Below, piece by piece: positions 1-7,696 of a stretch of DNA of 64,000 bases (the stretch's first letter is position 1; each line of letters starts with the position of its first letter). This DNA is from Streptomyces sp. NRRL F-525 (GTDB lineage: Bacteria > Actinomycetota > Actinomycetes > Streptomycetales > Streptomycetaceae), in NCBI RefSeq assembly GCF_000716605.1, contig NZ_JNXE01000015.1, positions 1 through 64,000 on the forward strand, given 5' to 3'. The notes below the pieces were generated by a model. It was not told the DNA's origin and made no database searches. It worked only from the letters and a program-made list of their open reading frames with translations. A program made the translations under genes and the position numbers.

Positions 1-46
1 GTACTGCAGGGGGGACCCTGTGGGAGAGTAGGACGCCGCCGAACAA
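1..46 (+). rRNA. rrf: 5S ribosomal RNA, 3' end only
   Basis: The first bases match the 3' third of Streptomyces 5S rRNA, including the GGGACCCTGTGGGAGAGTAG stretch and the terminal GGACGCCGCCGAAC. The gene is cut by the window edge. A strong terminator follows directly, so this is the distal end of an rRNA operon transcribed into the window. The exact mature 3' end is uncertain by a base or two. Confidence 0.93.
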
Positions 47-54
47 ATATTGCG

Positions 55-90
55 AAAACCCCCGTACCGTTAATTCGGTACGGGGGTTTT
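55..90 (+). terminator. rRNA operon terminator
   Basis: A perfect 15-bp inverted repeat (55-69 and 76-90) is separated by a 6-nt TTAATT loop and ends in a TTTT run. It sits 9 nt after the 5S rRNA, as expected for an intrinsic terminator of the rRNA operon. Confidence 0.93.
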
Positions 91-110
91 CTGCGTTTAG
101 GCTCAGTGGT

Positions 111-755
111 ATGCGCTATGACCTCGTGATCTTCGACAACGACGGTGTCCTCGTCGACAGTGAGCCGATCTCCAACAGGCTCCTGGCCAGCTATCTCACC
201 GAGCTCGGGCACCCGACCTCCTACGAGGAGTCCCTCCGTGACTACATGGGCTCCGCGATGCACCGCGTCCACGATCTCGTCGAGGAGCGGACCGGGCAGC
301 GGTTGCCGGACGACTTCGACGATGTCTTCCACGCCCGCGTGTTCGCCGCGTTCGAGCGGGAGTTGAAGCCGGTCGCCGGGGCCGTCGACCTGCTGGAGAG
401 GCTGGTCGCGGACGGGGTGCCGTACTGCGTGGCCTCGTCCGGGAGCCATGAGCGGATTCGGGTGGGGCATCGGACGACGGGGCTGGACGAGTGGTTCGAG
501 GAGGAGTGGGTGTTCAGCTCCGAGGACGTGGGGCGGGGGAAGCCCGCGCCGGATCTCTTCCTGTACGCGGCCGAGCGGATGGGTGTCGCGCCGGAGCGGT
601 GTGTCGTCGTAGAGGACAGTCCGCTTGGGGTGCAGGCGGCTGTTGCTGCTGGGATGGATGTGTATGGGTTCACTGCCATGACTCCTGCTGAGCGGCTCTC
701 CGGGGTCACTCAACTCTTTGGTGACATGGGGCAGTTGGCTGACCTGTTGGAATGA
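111..755 (+). CDS. HAD-family phosphatase (beta-PGM-like)
   Basis: This 214-residue cytoplasmic protein has all the marks of a haloacid-dehalogenase phosphatase of the beta-phosphoglucomutase type. Motif I FDNDGVLVDSE (nucleophile D9, acid D11) is at the N-terminus, the motif III lysine lies in GKPAPDLF and the motif IV acids in VVEDSPLG. It probably removes phosphate from a small sugar phosphate or similar metabolite, but the substrate cannot be read from sequence. It is the first gene after the rRNA terminator and appears to be transcribed alone. The ATG at 111 gives the conserved MRYDLVIFD opening. Family assignment is firm; the substrate is unknown. Confidence 0.9.
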   Translation: MRYDLVIFDNDGVLVDSEPISNRLLASYLTELGHPTSYEESLRDYMGSAMHRVHDLVEERTGQRLPDDFDDVFHARVFAAFERELKPVAGAVDLLERLVADGVPYCVASSGSHERIRVGHRTTGLDEWFEEEWVFSSEDVGRGKPAPDLFLYAAERMGVAPERCVVVEDSPLGVQAAVAAGMDVYGFTAMTPAERLSGVTQLFGDMGQLADLLE

Positions 756-848
756 CCTCGGGCAGCATCGGGGCGCTGACATTTGTCATGCCGAGGTCCG
801 GACGATCGGTTCTACTGGTGGGTCGGGGCCTCGCGGCAAGCTGAGGGC

Positions 849-1544
849 ATGACGACGAACACGGGCTCCATGAAGAAGAACTTCGGGCCGCTCCTCGCGG
901 ATGTGGCGGTGCCGATCGGGTCGTACTACCTGCTGAAGAGCGGGTTCGGGATGGGCACGGTGGCGGCGCTGGGGTGGAGCAGTGTCGTGCCGGCGGTGCG
1001 GACCGTGTGGGGGGTCGTCGCGGAGCGGACGGTCAACGCGTTCGCCGTGCTCATCCTCTTCGTGAACGTCGTCGGGCTGCTGCTCAGCCTCGTGGCCGGT
1101 GATCCGCGGCTGATGCTCGCGAAGGACAGTGGGATCAGCAGTGTCGTGGGGATCGGGATCCTCGTGTCCGTGATGATGGGTAAGCCGATGATGACCGCCG
1201 GGATGAAGCCCTTCCTGGTGAAGGGCAACCCGGAGCGGGAGGCCGCGTTCGAGCGGCTGTTGAGCGGGTCGGTGGCCTTTCGGCGGGCCGAACGGCGGTT
1301 CTCGCTGGTGTGGGGTGTGATGCTGCTCGCGGAGTGCGTCGCGCGGGTGGTCGGCGTGTACACGCTGCCCGTGGACACCATGGTGTGGCTCGGCACGGTC
1401 GTGATGATCGGCACGATCGCCGTGACGTCCGTGGTCAGTGGCGGTGTCGCCGTCGGGCCGATGGCGGAGATGATCGACGCGGAGCTGAAGGCCGGGGACG
1501 CCCCCGTACCTGCGGTGATGCCCTCGCTGGTCGCCGCTCGGTAA
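849..1544 (+). CDS. VC0807-family integral membrane protein
   Basis: A protein of 231 residues with about five or six hydrophobic segments, resembling the VC0807 family of membrane proteins whose function is not established. The open frame extends upstream to 783, but the ATG at 849 is preferred because it follows a GAGGG-like ribosome site and gives a short polar N-terminus (MTTNTGSMKKNFGPLL) before the first membrane segment. It lies on its own between a HAD phosphatase and an MFS transporter, both on the same strand. No catalytic motif is visible. Membrane location is a confident inference; the role is unknown. Confidence 0.8.
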   Translation: MTTNTGSMKKNFGPLLADVAVPIGSYYLLKSGFGMGTVAALGWSSVVPAVRTVWGVVAERTVNAFAVLILFVNVVGLLLSLVAGDPRLMLAKDSGISSVVGIGILVSVMMGKPMMTAGMKPFLVKGNPEREAAFERLLSGSVAFRRAERRFSLVWGVMLLAECVARVVGVYTLPVDTMVWLGTVVMIGTIAVTSVVSGGVAVGPMAEMIDAELKAGDAPVPAVMPSLVAAR

Positions 1545-1611
1545 AGCTGAGCAGAATTCATCTTTGGCTGGATCTACCCACGAGTACGCCGGGGCCCTTA
1601 CGCTCGCCGCC

Positions 1612-2823
1612 ATGACAGATGTGCTGCGGCGCGGTAGGGCCTCTTTGGCGTTCAGCTTCTTCGCTCAGGGCGCCACCTTCGCGCTGCTCGTGACACGCAT
1701 CCCGGCGATCCAGGACCGGTACGGGGTCTCGGACGGACTGCTGCCCGTCTTCCTGGCCGCCGTGCCGATCCTCGCCGGGGTCGGGAGCGTGACCACCGAG
1801 CAACTCGTGAAGCGAATACGGCCCAGCGTGCTGCTGCGCTGGTCCCAGCCCGTCGTCCTCCTGGCGCTGCTCGGGGTCGGGGCGGGCGACAGCATGGCCG
1901 AACTGGCCGTCGCCCTGGGCGCGTTCGGGCTCGGGGTGGGTGCGCTGGATGCCTCGATGAACATGCTCGGGGTGAGCCTTCAGCGGACGTACGGGCGAAG
2001 CATCATGCTCAGTTTCCATGCCGCGTACAGCCTGGGCGGGATCGTGGGGGCCTCGCTGGCCTGGGCCGGGGCGCACTGGCATCTCGCGTTGTGGGTGTCG
2101 TATCTGCCGGTCGTGGTGGTGTTGTTGCCCGCCGCGCTGGTGGGGAGTCGGTGGTACGTCGACGGGGGTGCGCCGGGGAGCGAGGTGGAGGGCGCGGAGG
2201 CTGGGCCGCTTGTTTTCAAGTTGCTGCTGCCGTTGTGTCTGGTGATGACCTTCGCCTATATCGGGGACTCGACCGTCTCCAACTGGAGTGCGAAGTATCT
2301 GAAGGACGTGCTGGGGAGTTCGGAGCAGGTGGCGACTGTTCCGTACAACGTCTACATGGTGATGTGCCTGGTCGGGCGGGGGATCGGGGACCTGGGCGTG
2401 CGGCGGTTCGGGGCGGTGGCGGTGGTGCGGCTGGGGGCTGTGGTGGCCGCGGTGGGGTTCGCCGTGGTGGCCGTGGCGCCGGGGGCCGGGGTCGGGATGC
2501 TCGGGTTCACGTTGCTGGGGCTCGGGTTGTGTGTGCTGGTGCCGCAGACCTTTGCTGCGGCCGGGCGGTTGTTCCCGGGGGCTTCGGATACGGCCATCGC
2601 GCGGCTCAATGTGTTCAATTACGTGGGGTTTCTGATCGGTTCGCCGTTGGTGGGGGCGCTGGGCGATGCCTGGAGTTATCGCGGGGCGATGCTCGTGCCG
2701 ATGGTGTTGGTGCTGGTGACGTTGGTGTACGCCCGCTCGTTCGCGCCGCAGGCGGGCCGGTACGGTGACGGGCATGAGCGGGCGCGCACAGCTGATGTGG
2801 GACGAGGCAGTAACGGGCTATGA
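1612..2823 (+). CDS. MFS transporter
   Basis: A 403-residue protein with about twelve hydrophobic segments and the layout of a major facilitator superfamily permease, resembling the YbjJ/fucose-permease branch. The ATG at 1612 starts MTDVLRRGRASLAFSFFAQG directly before the first membrane segment; the in-frame extension to 1564 would begin with TTG and lacks a ribosome site. Its 3' end overlaps the next gene (acuC) by 50 nt in another frame, so the two are co-transcribed and probably translationally coupled. The substrate cannot be inferred. A link to acetyl-group or acetoin metabolism is only suggested by the acuC overlap. Confidence 0.88.
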   Translation: MTDVLRRGRASLAFSFFAQGATFALLVTRIPAIQDRYGVSDGLLPVFLAAVPILAGVGSVTTEQLVKRIRPSVLLRWSQPVVLLALLGVGAGDSMAELAVALGAFGLGVGALDASMNMLGVSLQRTYGRSIMLSFHAAYSLGGIVGASLAWAGAHWHLALWVSYLPVVVVLLPAALVGSRWYVDGGAPGSEVEGAEAGPLVFKLLLPLCLVMTFAYIGDSTVSNWSAKYLKDVLGSSEQVATVPYNVYMVMCLVGRGIGDLGVRRFGAVAVVRLGAVVAAVGFAVVAVAPGAGVGMLGFTLLGLGLCVLVPQTFAAAGRLFPGASDTAIARLNVFNYVGFLIGSPLVGALGDAWSYRGAMLVPMVLVLVTLVYARSFAPQAGRYGDGHERARTADVGRGSNGL

Positions 2824-3946
2824 CTTCGGCCGGGACCATCCGATGGACCCGGTCCGGCTCGCCCTGACCCGGAGACTCGTCGACGCCTTCGGGCTGGATG
2901 AGGTTGTGGACGTGGTGGCGGCCAAGGCCGCTGGTGATTCGACGTTGCGGCTGGTCCATCGGGAGGACTACGTCGAGGCGGTGAAGGCGGCCTCGGCTGA
3001 TCCGGAGTCGGCCGACGGGGCGTATGGGCTGGGCACGATGGATGATCCTGCCTTTGCCGGGATGCATGAGGTGTCGGCGCTGATCGCCGGGCAGTCGGTG
3101 GGGGCGGCGGAAGCTGTGTGGGGCGGGGACGCTCTGCATGCCGTGAACTTCTCGGGTGGGCTGCATCATGCGATGCCTGGGGCTGCTTCCGGGTTCTGTA
3201 TTTACAACGACGCCTCGTTGGCCATTGCCCGGCTGTTGGAGCTCGGGGCCGAGCGGGTCGCGTACGTCGATGTGGATGTGCATCACGGGGACGGGGTCCA
3301 GGCCGCGTTCTGGGAGGACCCGCGGGTGTTGACGATCTCCCTGCATGAGCATCCTCGGACGTTGTTCCCGCAGACCGGGTGGCCGGAGGAGACCGGGGCC
3401 GGGAAGGGGGAGGGCTCCGCGGTCAATGTGGCGTTGCCTGCCGGGACCGGGGACGCGGGGTGGTTGCGGGCGTTTCACGCTGTCGTACCGGAGTTGATCG
3501 CGGATTTTCGGCCGCAGGTGCTGGTTTCGCAGCATGGGGCCGATACGCATTTCGAGGATCCGCTTGCTCATCTTGCGGTGTCGTTGGATGCGCAGCGGGC
3601 TGTGCAGGTGGCGTGTCATGAGCTTGCGCACGAGTACGCCGACGGGAAGTGGGTCGCGCTGGGTGGGGGTGGTTATGCCGTGGTGGAGGTGGTGCCGCGG
3701 TCGTGGACGCATCTCGTCGCGATCGCTGCGGGGCGGGAGATCGCGCCGGAGGCGGTGATTCCTGAGGGGTGGCGGCAGGAAGTGTTTGCTCGGACGCGGG
3801 AGTTGGGGCCGCAGCGGATGACTGATGGGCGGTGGCCTGTGGCGTACGCCGAGTGGGAGTCGGGGTACGACCCCGCGGATCGGCTTGACCAGGCTGTTCT
3901 GGCTACTCGGCGGGCGGTGTTTCCGTTGCGGGGGTTGTTGGCGTAG
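2774..3946 (+). CDS. acuC: AcuC-type deacetylase (histone deacetylase family)
   Basis: This 390-residue protein belongs to the class I histone-deacetylase-like AcuC family, which removes acetyl groups from lysines; in Bacillus, AcuC reactivates acetyl-CoA synthetase. Family landmarks are visible: NFSGGLHHAM with the paired active-site histidines, FCIYNDASLAI, the zinc ligands in YVDVDVHHGDG, and the third metal ligand region QHGADTHFEDPLAHL. The ATG at 2774 (MSGRAQLMWDEAV) is chosen; a GTG lies three codons upstream at 2765. The gene overlaps the end of the MFS transporter. No acs gene is visible in this window, so the target here is an inference from the family. Confidence 0.93.
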   Translation: MSGRAQLMWDEAVTGYDFGRDHPMDPVRLALTRRLVDAFGLDEVVDVVAAKAAGDSTLRLVHREDYVEAVKAASADPESADGAYGLGTMDDPAFAGMHEVSALIAGQSVGAAEAVWGGDALHAVNFSGGLHHAMPGAASGFCIYNDASLAIARLLELGAERVAYVDVDVHHGDGVQAAFWEDPRVLTISLHEHPRTLFPQTGWPEETGAGKGEGSAVNVALPAGTGDAGWLRAFHAVVPELIADFRPQVLVSQHGADTHFEDPLAHLAVSLDAQRAVQVACHELAHEYADGKWVALGGGGYAVVEVVPRSWTHLVAIAAGREIAPEAVIPEGWRQEVFARTRELGPQRMTDGRWPVAYAEWESGYDPADRLDQAVLATRRAVFPLRGLLA

Positions 3947-3982
3947 GTCTGCGGGGGATGTGCGGGTGGGTGGGGGTGGGTG

Positions 3983-4081
3983 TCGCGGGGATTTTTCGCC
4001 CCCGCCGCCCCTACCCGTCCCATCCCTGGGGGCTGCGCCCCCAGACCCCCGCTTCGGCCTGGACGGCCTCGTCCTCAAACG
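3983..4081 (+). repeat. dispersed repeat family A, full copy
   Basis: This 99-bp block is identical to 18112-18210, and a shorter reverse-oriented version lies at 59577-59635. It contains a CTGGGGG-CTGCG-CCCCCAG hairpin that could terminate transcription from acuC. It lies in a 490-bp gene-free stretch (3947-4436) that is otherwise filled by two more repeat types. It encodes no plausible protein and has no transposase, so it looks like a non-autonomous intergenic element common in Streptomyces. Confidence 0.9.
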
Positions 4082-4090
4082 GCTGGATAG

Positions 4091-4196
4091 TGCCGGCCTG
4101 CGTTGAAGAGGCGCCGCCTGTGTCAGGTCATGCCGGGCTGGCTGGAATTGCCGGCCTGCGTTGAAGAGGCGCCGCCCGTATCAAGTCACGCCGGGC
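4091..4196 (+). repeat. two-copy direct repeat, 48 bp each
   Basis: Two near-identical 48-bp units (4091-4138 and 4149-4196) differ at only a few positions. Each contains GCGTTGAAGAGGCGCCGCC and ends in GCCGGGC. They follow repeat A without a gap of note and precede the tandem array at 4236. They do not resemble a gene. Confidence 0.85.
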
Positions 4197-4235
4197 GGCG
4201 CTGAGTTGTGGCCGCCGGGGACGGCTGGTCAAACC

Positions 4236-4440
4236 GCCCCCGGCGTTCATGCGTCAGCCCGCCCGGCGTTCTTGCGTCAGGACCCCGGCGTTCGTGTGTC
4301 AGTCTCCCCGGCGTTCTTGCGTCTGGCCTCCCGGGTCTCGTGCGTCAGTCCGCCCGAATTTCGTGCGTCAGTCTCCCCGGCGTTCTTGGGTCAGTCCCCC
4401 CGGATTTCGTGCGTCCGTCTCCCCGGCGTTCGTCCGTCAG
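4236..4440 (+). repeat. imperfect tandem array of about nine 23-bp units
   Basis: About nine head-to-tail units of roughly 23 bp share the theme CCCCGGCGTTCTTGCGTCAG, with GTTC sometimes replaced by ATTTC or CTC. The last unit runs into the 3' end of the SapA-like gene on the minus strand and supplies its TGA stop (4437-4439). The units are contiguous without spacers, so it is not a CRISPR array. Translation gives repeats in all three frames, with no sign of selection as protein. Confidence 0.9.
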
Positions 4441-4874
4441 CCGCAGTGGCCCGAGTCCTCTGCCGACGCGTTGCCGATCGTGCCTCCCCAGGCGATGCAG
4501 GAGTCGCGGCCGTCGACGTAGACCGGGCCGGCGTAGCTCGTGTACGTACCGGAGTCGACGGACGGGTCGTCCGAGTTGCCTAGGGCGTCCAGGGTCACCG
4601 CCATGTTGATCCTGGTGCCGACGGCGTTGCGGACGGTCACGGCGCAGTTCTTGCCGGTGGACTCGTTCCAGGTGACGAAGACCTTGCCGGAGTTGCCGAC
4701 CGGCGTGGAGTCGATGACCTTGTAGCCGGTGCCGCAGGCGCCGTTGTAGGTGGCGGCGGCTGCCGCCTTGGTCGTGGTTGCCGCCGATGCCGGGGCCGTG
4801 GCGGCCGCCGTGCCGGCGAGGGCCAGGACGGTGAGTGCGGCGGCGGTTGTCGTGCGACGGGACAGCTTCATCAT
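4437..4874 (-). CDS. secreted SapA-like (spore-associated) protein
   Basis: A 145-residue exported protein. A Sec-type signal peptide (MMKLSRRTTT, then a hydrophobic core ending in APASA) occupies about the first 34 residues. The mature part (YNGACGTGYKVI, GPVYVDGRD, SCIAWGGTIGN) resembles Streptomyces SapA and its relatives, small cysteine-containing proteins found on spores or in culture fluid. The ATG at 4874 is chosen because a GGGGGA ribosome site precedes it; longer frames upstream lack one. Its stop codon lies inside the last unit of the tandem array at 4236-4440. Family placement is from memory of the motif pattern and is moderately sure; the function is unknown. Confidence 0.75.
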   Translation of the reverse strand: MMKLSRRTTTAAALTVLALAGTAAATAPASAATTTKAAAAATYNGACGTGYKVIDSTPVGNSGKVFVTWNESTGKNCAVTVRNAVGTRINMAVTLDALGNSDDPSVDSGTYTSYAGPVYVDGRDSCIAWGGTIGNASAEDSGHCG

Positions 4875-5074
4875 GGTGTTCCCCCAGGTGGTGATGTGTC
4901 GGTCAACTCGCTTGGGACGGTTGGTCGTTCCGCCCCACGCAAGGTGAGACCCGGGGAGCCGTACGACAGTTGTGGTCCGTTGTGTCACCGTCCTGTCACC
5001 GGTGTTACGCCAACCGCGCGGTGTTTCCGGGGTTCCGGCCGTGGCCGGGGCCGCCGTCCGTCACCATCACCCTC

Positions 5075-5890
5075 GTGTTGAGCACCGGCGCCCTCCGCGC
5101 CCATCTGCTGGCCGCGCGGCTGGCCGGGCCCGTGGCCACCTCGCGGGAGGAGAGTCTGCGGAGTTATCGCGCCTTCGCCGCGCGGGACCCCCGGGTGCTG
5201 ATCGGACTCGATCCCGAATGGACGTGGGGGGAGAGGGACTTGATCGGGTTGATGGCGGACAAGTGTGGGGTTTCGGCCGACCCGACGCACACTTCCGGGC
5301 ATGATGTGATCGATCCCGAGCGGACGTTGATCGCTTTGGACGCCTTCGCCGATCGGTTGGGGGAGGTAGCGGAGCGGAGTGGGGCCGTGCTTCTCGGGAC
5401 CGGGCATCCGCATCGACTGCTCGGGTTCTACGCCGCGTTGGCGGACGCCTTGTCGGCGGCGGGATGTGCTGTTCTCACCCCTGCGCAGGGTCTCTCTGTC
5501 GACATAACGACCCGGTTCGGTCTACGCACGTACAACCTTGACTACGTACACGGCGTCGCGCTCGTCCGCGAACCGGGCCCCGAACGCTCCGGTCGTGAGC
5601 CCGGCGCACACACGCACTCGCCGCTGCCGGTTCGTACCGTGCTGGGTGCGGCGGCGGAGGCCGGCGGGGCGCTTCCGGAGCTGGTGATCGGGGACCACGG
5701 ATGGGTCTGCGGGGCAGGTCAGCTGGGGTTTGAGGCTATTGGGTTGGCCGATACGGACGACCCCGCGCTCTTCGTGGGGGAGGCCGAGGGGTCGGTGTCC
5801 GTCGTCGTTCCACTTGATGACGCCGTGCGGTCCGCTTACTACCGGCCGCTTACCCGCTACGTACTCAATCGAGCGTGTCTGTCACAGTAG
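5075..5890 (+). CDS. phosphatase-family protein upstream of bdtA
   Basis: A 271-residue cytoplasmic protein of the kind usually annotated in Streptomyces as a phosphatase and encoded next to bdtA. The reading frame contains conserved-looking blocks such as VLLGTGHPHRLLGFY, DITTRFGLRTYNLDY and VIGDHGWVCGAGQLG with histidines and aspartates that could bind metal, but no classical phosphatase motif that I can name. The GTG at 5075 (VLSTGALRAHLLAARL) is preferred over the 5' extension to 4970, which is compositionally unlike the rest. No clear ribosome site precedes it, so a leaderless transcript is possible. Function is by neighbourhood and general resemblance only. Confidence 0.75.
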   Translation: MLSTGALRAHLLAARLAGPVATSREESLRSYRAFAARDPRVLIGLDPEWTWGERDLIGLMADKCGVSADPTHTSGHDVIDPERTLIALDAFADRLGEVAERSGAVLLGTGHPHRLLGFYAALADALSAAGCAVLTPAQGLSVDITTRFGLRTYNLDYVHGVALVREPGPERSGREPGAHTHSPLPVRTVLGAAAEAGGALPELVIGDHGWVCGAGQLGFEAIGLADTDDPALFVGEAEGSVSVVVPLDDAVRSAYYRPLTRYVLNRACLSQ

Positions 5891-5954
5891 GCCGCCGATG
5901 GCCGCCGATGGGTGCACCTCTTCCCCACTCGCATCACACGCCCCTACATTGGGG

Positions 5955-5982
5955 AGTGAGCACGCAACGACGAAGAGTCACC
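5955..5982 (+). promoter_or_regulatory. possible BldD site upstream of bdtA
   Basis: An AGTGA half-site (5955-5959) and a TCACC half-site (5978-5982) lie about 50-75 bp before the bdtA start. BldD binds AGTGA/TCACC inverted half-sites with variable spacing, and bdtA is known as a BldD target in S. coelicolor. The 18-nt spacing here is wide, so this is a candidate only. Confidence 0.4.
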
Positions 5983-6029
5983 GGAAGGGGAAGCCGGTGA
6001 CCGTCGAGTGCGGAAGGTTCAGGTGTGTC

Positions 6030-6242
6030 ATGGCTGCAGCTGGCGAGAGGCCTCTGAACGAGGTTCAGTTCCTTACCGTGGCGGAGGTCGCCTCGGTGAT
6101 GCGAGTGTCGAAGATGACCGTGTACCGGTTGGTGCACAGCGGTCATCTGCCCGCTATCCGGGTGGGGCGGTCCTTCCGCGTCCCCGAGCAAGCGGTACAC
6201 GAGTACCTTCGCGAGAGTTATGTGGGGGTGGAGACAGCCTGA
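6030..6242 (+). CDS. bdtA: BdtA, small helix-turn-helix DNA-binding protein
   Basis: A 70-residue protein made up almost entirely of an excisionase/MerR-type winged helix: FLTVAEVASVMRVSKMTVYR is the recognition unit and GHLPAIRVGRSFRVPEQAV the wing. It matches BdtA (BldD target A), a small DNA-binding protein conserved across actinobacteria and repressed by BldD during vegetative growth. It precedes the bS22 gene and lies in the block leading to bldN. The ATG at 6030 (MAAAGERPLNEVQ) agrees with the conserved start; the longer upstream frame from 5730 is antisense-like in composition. Identity is secure. Its regulon is not deducible here. Confidence 0.93.
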   Translation: MAAAGERPLNEVQFLTVAEVASVMRVSKMTVYRLVHSGHLPAIRVGRSFRVPEQAVHEYLRESYVGVETA

Positions 6243-6353
6243 GGCGATACCTCGATTACGACCTCAGCGCTCGGACGGGTAGGCTGGCCCCTTGTAGGTC
6301 GTATGGGCCCATGATGCCCAGCACCGAGTGATGAGAAGTGAGCGAGGGTAGTC

Positions 6354-6452
6354 GTGGGCTCTGTTATCAAGAAGCGGCGCAAGCGGATGGCTAAGAAGAA
6401 GCACCGCAAGCTGCTGAAGCGCACGCGCGTGCAGCGTCGTAACAAGAAGTAG
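6354..6452 (+). CDS. 30S ribosomal protein bS22 (AURKAIP1/COX24 domain)
   Basis: This 32-residue, extremely basic protein starts GTG and reads [18 protein letters not shown], ending QRRNKK. It matches the mycobacterial small-subunit protein bS22, seen in ribosome structures near the decoding region, and the AURKAIP1/COX24 domain of mitochondrial relatives. It is too short for most gene callers. A GAGGG ribosome site lies about 8 nt before the GTG. It follows bdtA by 111 nt and ends just before a strong terminator. Nearly every third residue is lysine or arginine and there are no acidic residues, as expected for an rRNA-binding peptide. Identification is confident. Confidence 0.95.
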   Translation: MGSVIKKRRKRMAKKKHRKLLKRTRVQRRNKK

Positions 6453-6480
6453 GCGACGCGGCGCCGCGAGAGCGTCTCCT

Positions 6481-6512
6481 GTGGCCCCCCACCGAATTCG
6501 GTGGGGGGCCAC
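6481..6512 (+). terminator. terminator after bS22
   Basis: A perfect 14-bp GC-rich stem (6481-6494 and 6499-6512) with an AATT loop is followed by AGTTTTGTT. It separates the bS22 transcript from the epimerase gene. Confidence 0.9.
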
Positions 6513-6620
6513 AGTTTTGTTCCGGACTTCCGTCGGTCAGGCGGTCATGCGGTCATCACAGCGCAACACCTAACCGCTAGGTTGGCCGCACACGGGTAAC
6601 TCAGAAGGAAGGCGCTGATC

Positions 6621-7682
6621 TTGGGGAAGGTCGTGCTCGTGACCGGAGTGGCCCGTCAGCTGGGGGGCCGGTTCGTACGTCGGATCCAGCGGGATCCGCG
6701 GGTCGACCGGGTGATCGCCGTGGACGCGGTTCCGCCCGGGCACCATCTCGGGGGCGCGGAGTTCATCCAGGCCGACATCCGGCAGCCCACCATCGCGCGG
6801 GTGCTCGCCGAGTCGGGCGCCGACACGGTCGTCCACATGGACGTGACGGGCACCGCCCTGGGCAGCGGCAGCCGGACCACGGTCAAGGAGACCAACGTCA
6901 TCGGCACCATGCAGCTGCTCGGCGCCTGCCAGAAGTCACCGGTCGTCAAGCGCCTGGTGGTGAAGTCCAGCACGAACGTCTACGGCTCCGCCCCGCGCGA
7001 CCCGGCCGTCTTCACCGAGGGCACCCCGCCGAAGTCCCTGCCGAGCGGCGGCTTCGCGAAGGACACCGTCGAGGTCGAGGGCTACGTCCGCGGCTTCGCC
7101 CGCCGCCGCCCCGACGTCGCCGTGTGCGTGCTCCGCTTCGCCAACATCCTTGGTCCTACGGCCGATTCACCGCTCGCGTCGTACTTCTCGCTGCCGGTCC
7201 TGCCGACCGTGTTCGGCTACGACCCGCGGCTGCAGTTCGTGCACGAGGACGACGTGATCGACGTCCTGCGGATCGCCTCGCACGACCCGGAGCGGGGCAC
7301 GCTCAACAGCGGCACCTTCAACATCGCCGGGGACGGCGTCCTGCTGCTCTCCCAGTGCTCGCGGCGCCTGGGCCGCCCGACCGTGCCGCTGCTGCTGCCG
7401 GCGGTCACCTGGGCCGGTTCCCTGGTGCGTACGCTGGGCATGACGGACTTCTCCCCGGAGCAGATCCGGCTGCTCACCCACGGCCGGGTCGTGTCGACGG
7501 TGCAGATGCGCGAGACGCTGGGGTACAAGCCGAGGTACACGACCGCCGAGACCTTCGCGGACTTCGCGCGCAGCCAGGGCCCGGGGCTGCTGCCGCCGGA
7601 GGTCCTCGCGGGGGCCGTCGACCGGATCGCCGCGCTGTCCCGGCCGGACAGCGGCCACCCCCCGACGCCGAGCGCCAACTGA
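6621..7682 (+). CDS. NAD-dependent epimerase/dehydratase-family protein
   Basis: A 353-residue extended short-chain dehydrogenase. The N-terminal Rossmann fold is marked by VLVTGVARQLGGRFVRR, a variant of TGxxGxxG, and a downstream acidic residue in VIAVDAV. The catalytic tyrosine expected in YxxxK is less clear: a serine-rich VVKSSTNVYGS block is present, but the usual lysine spacing is not, so enzymatic activity is uncertain. The TTG at 6621 is the start because AGAAGGAAGG lies about 8 nt upstream. The gene is 14 nt before the acyltransferase gene and surely co-transcribed with it. The pair sits between bS22 and the rsbN-bldN genes and may act on membrane lipids. Confidence 0.85.
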   Translation: MGKVVLVTGVARQLGGRFVRRIQRDPRVDRVIAVDAVPPGHHLGGAEFIQADIRQPTIARVLAESGADTVVHMDVTGTALGSGSRTTVKETNVIGTMQLLGACQKSPVVKRLVVKSSTNVYGSAPRDPAVFTEGTPPKSLPSGGFAKDTVEVEGYVRGFARRRPDVAVCVLRFANILGPTADSPLASYFSLPVLPTVFGYDPRLQFVHEDDVIDVLRIASHDPERGTLNSGTFNIAGDGVLLLSQCSRRLGRPTVPLLLPAVTWAGSLVRTLGMTDFSPEQIRLLTHGRVVSTVQMRETLGYKPRYTTAETFADFARSQGPGLLPPEVLAGAVDRIAALSRPDSGHPPTPSAN

Positions 7683-7696
7683 GGAGCGCATCAACG

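Noticed and set aside
3983..4081. Insertion sequence origin for the family A repeats
   Set aside because: No transposase, terminal inverted repeats or target duplications are seen; they are small non-coding dispersed elements.
4236..4440. Possible CRISPR array
   Set aside because: The 23-bp units are directly adjacent with no unique spacers, and no cas gene is present.
4208..4609. Open frames through the tandem array that give repeated Arg/Ser/Val-rich peptides
   Set aside because: All three forward frames are open because the units contain no stops; there is no ribosome site and the array has the variation pattern of a DNA repeat, not of a coding sequence.
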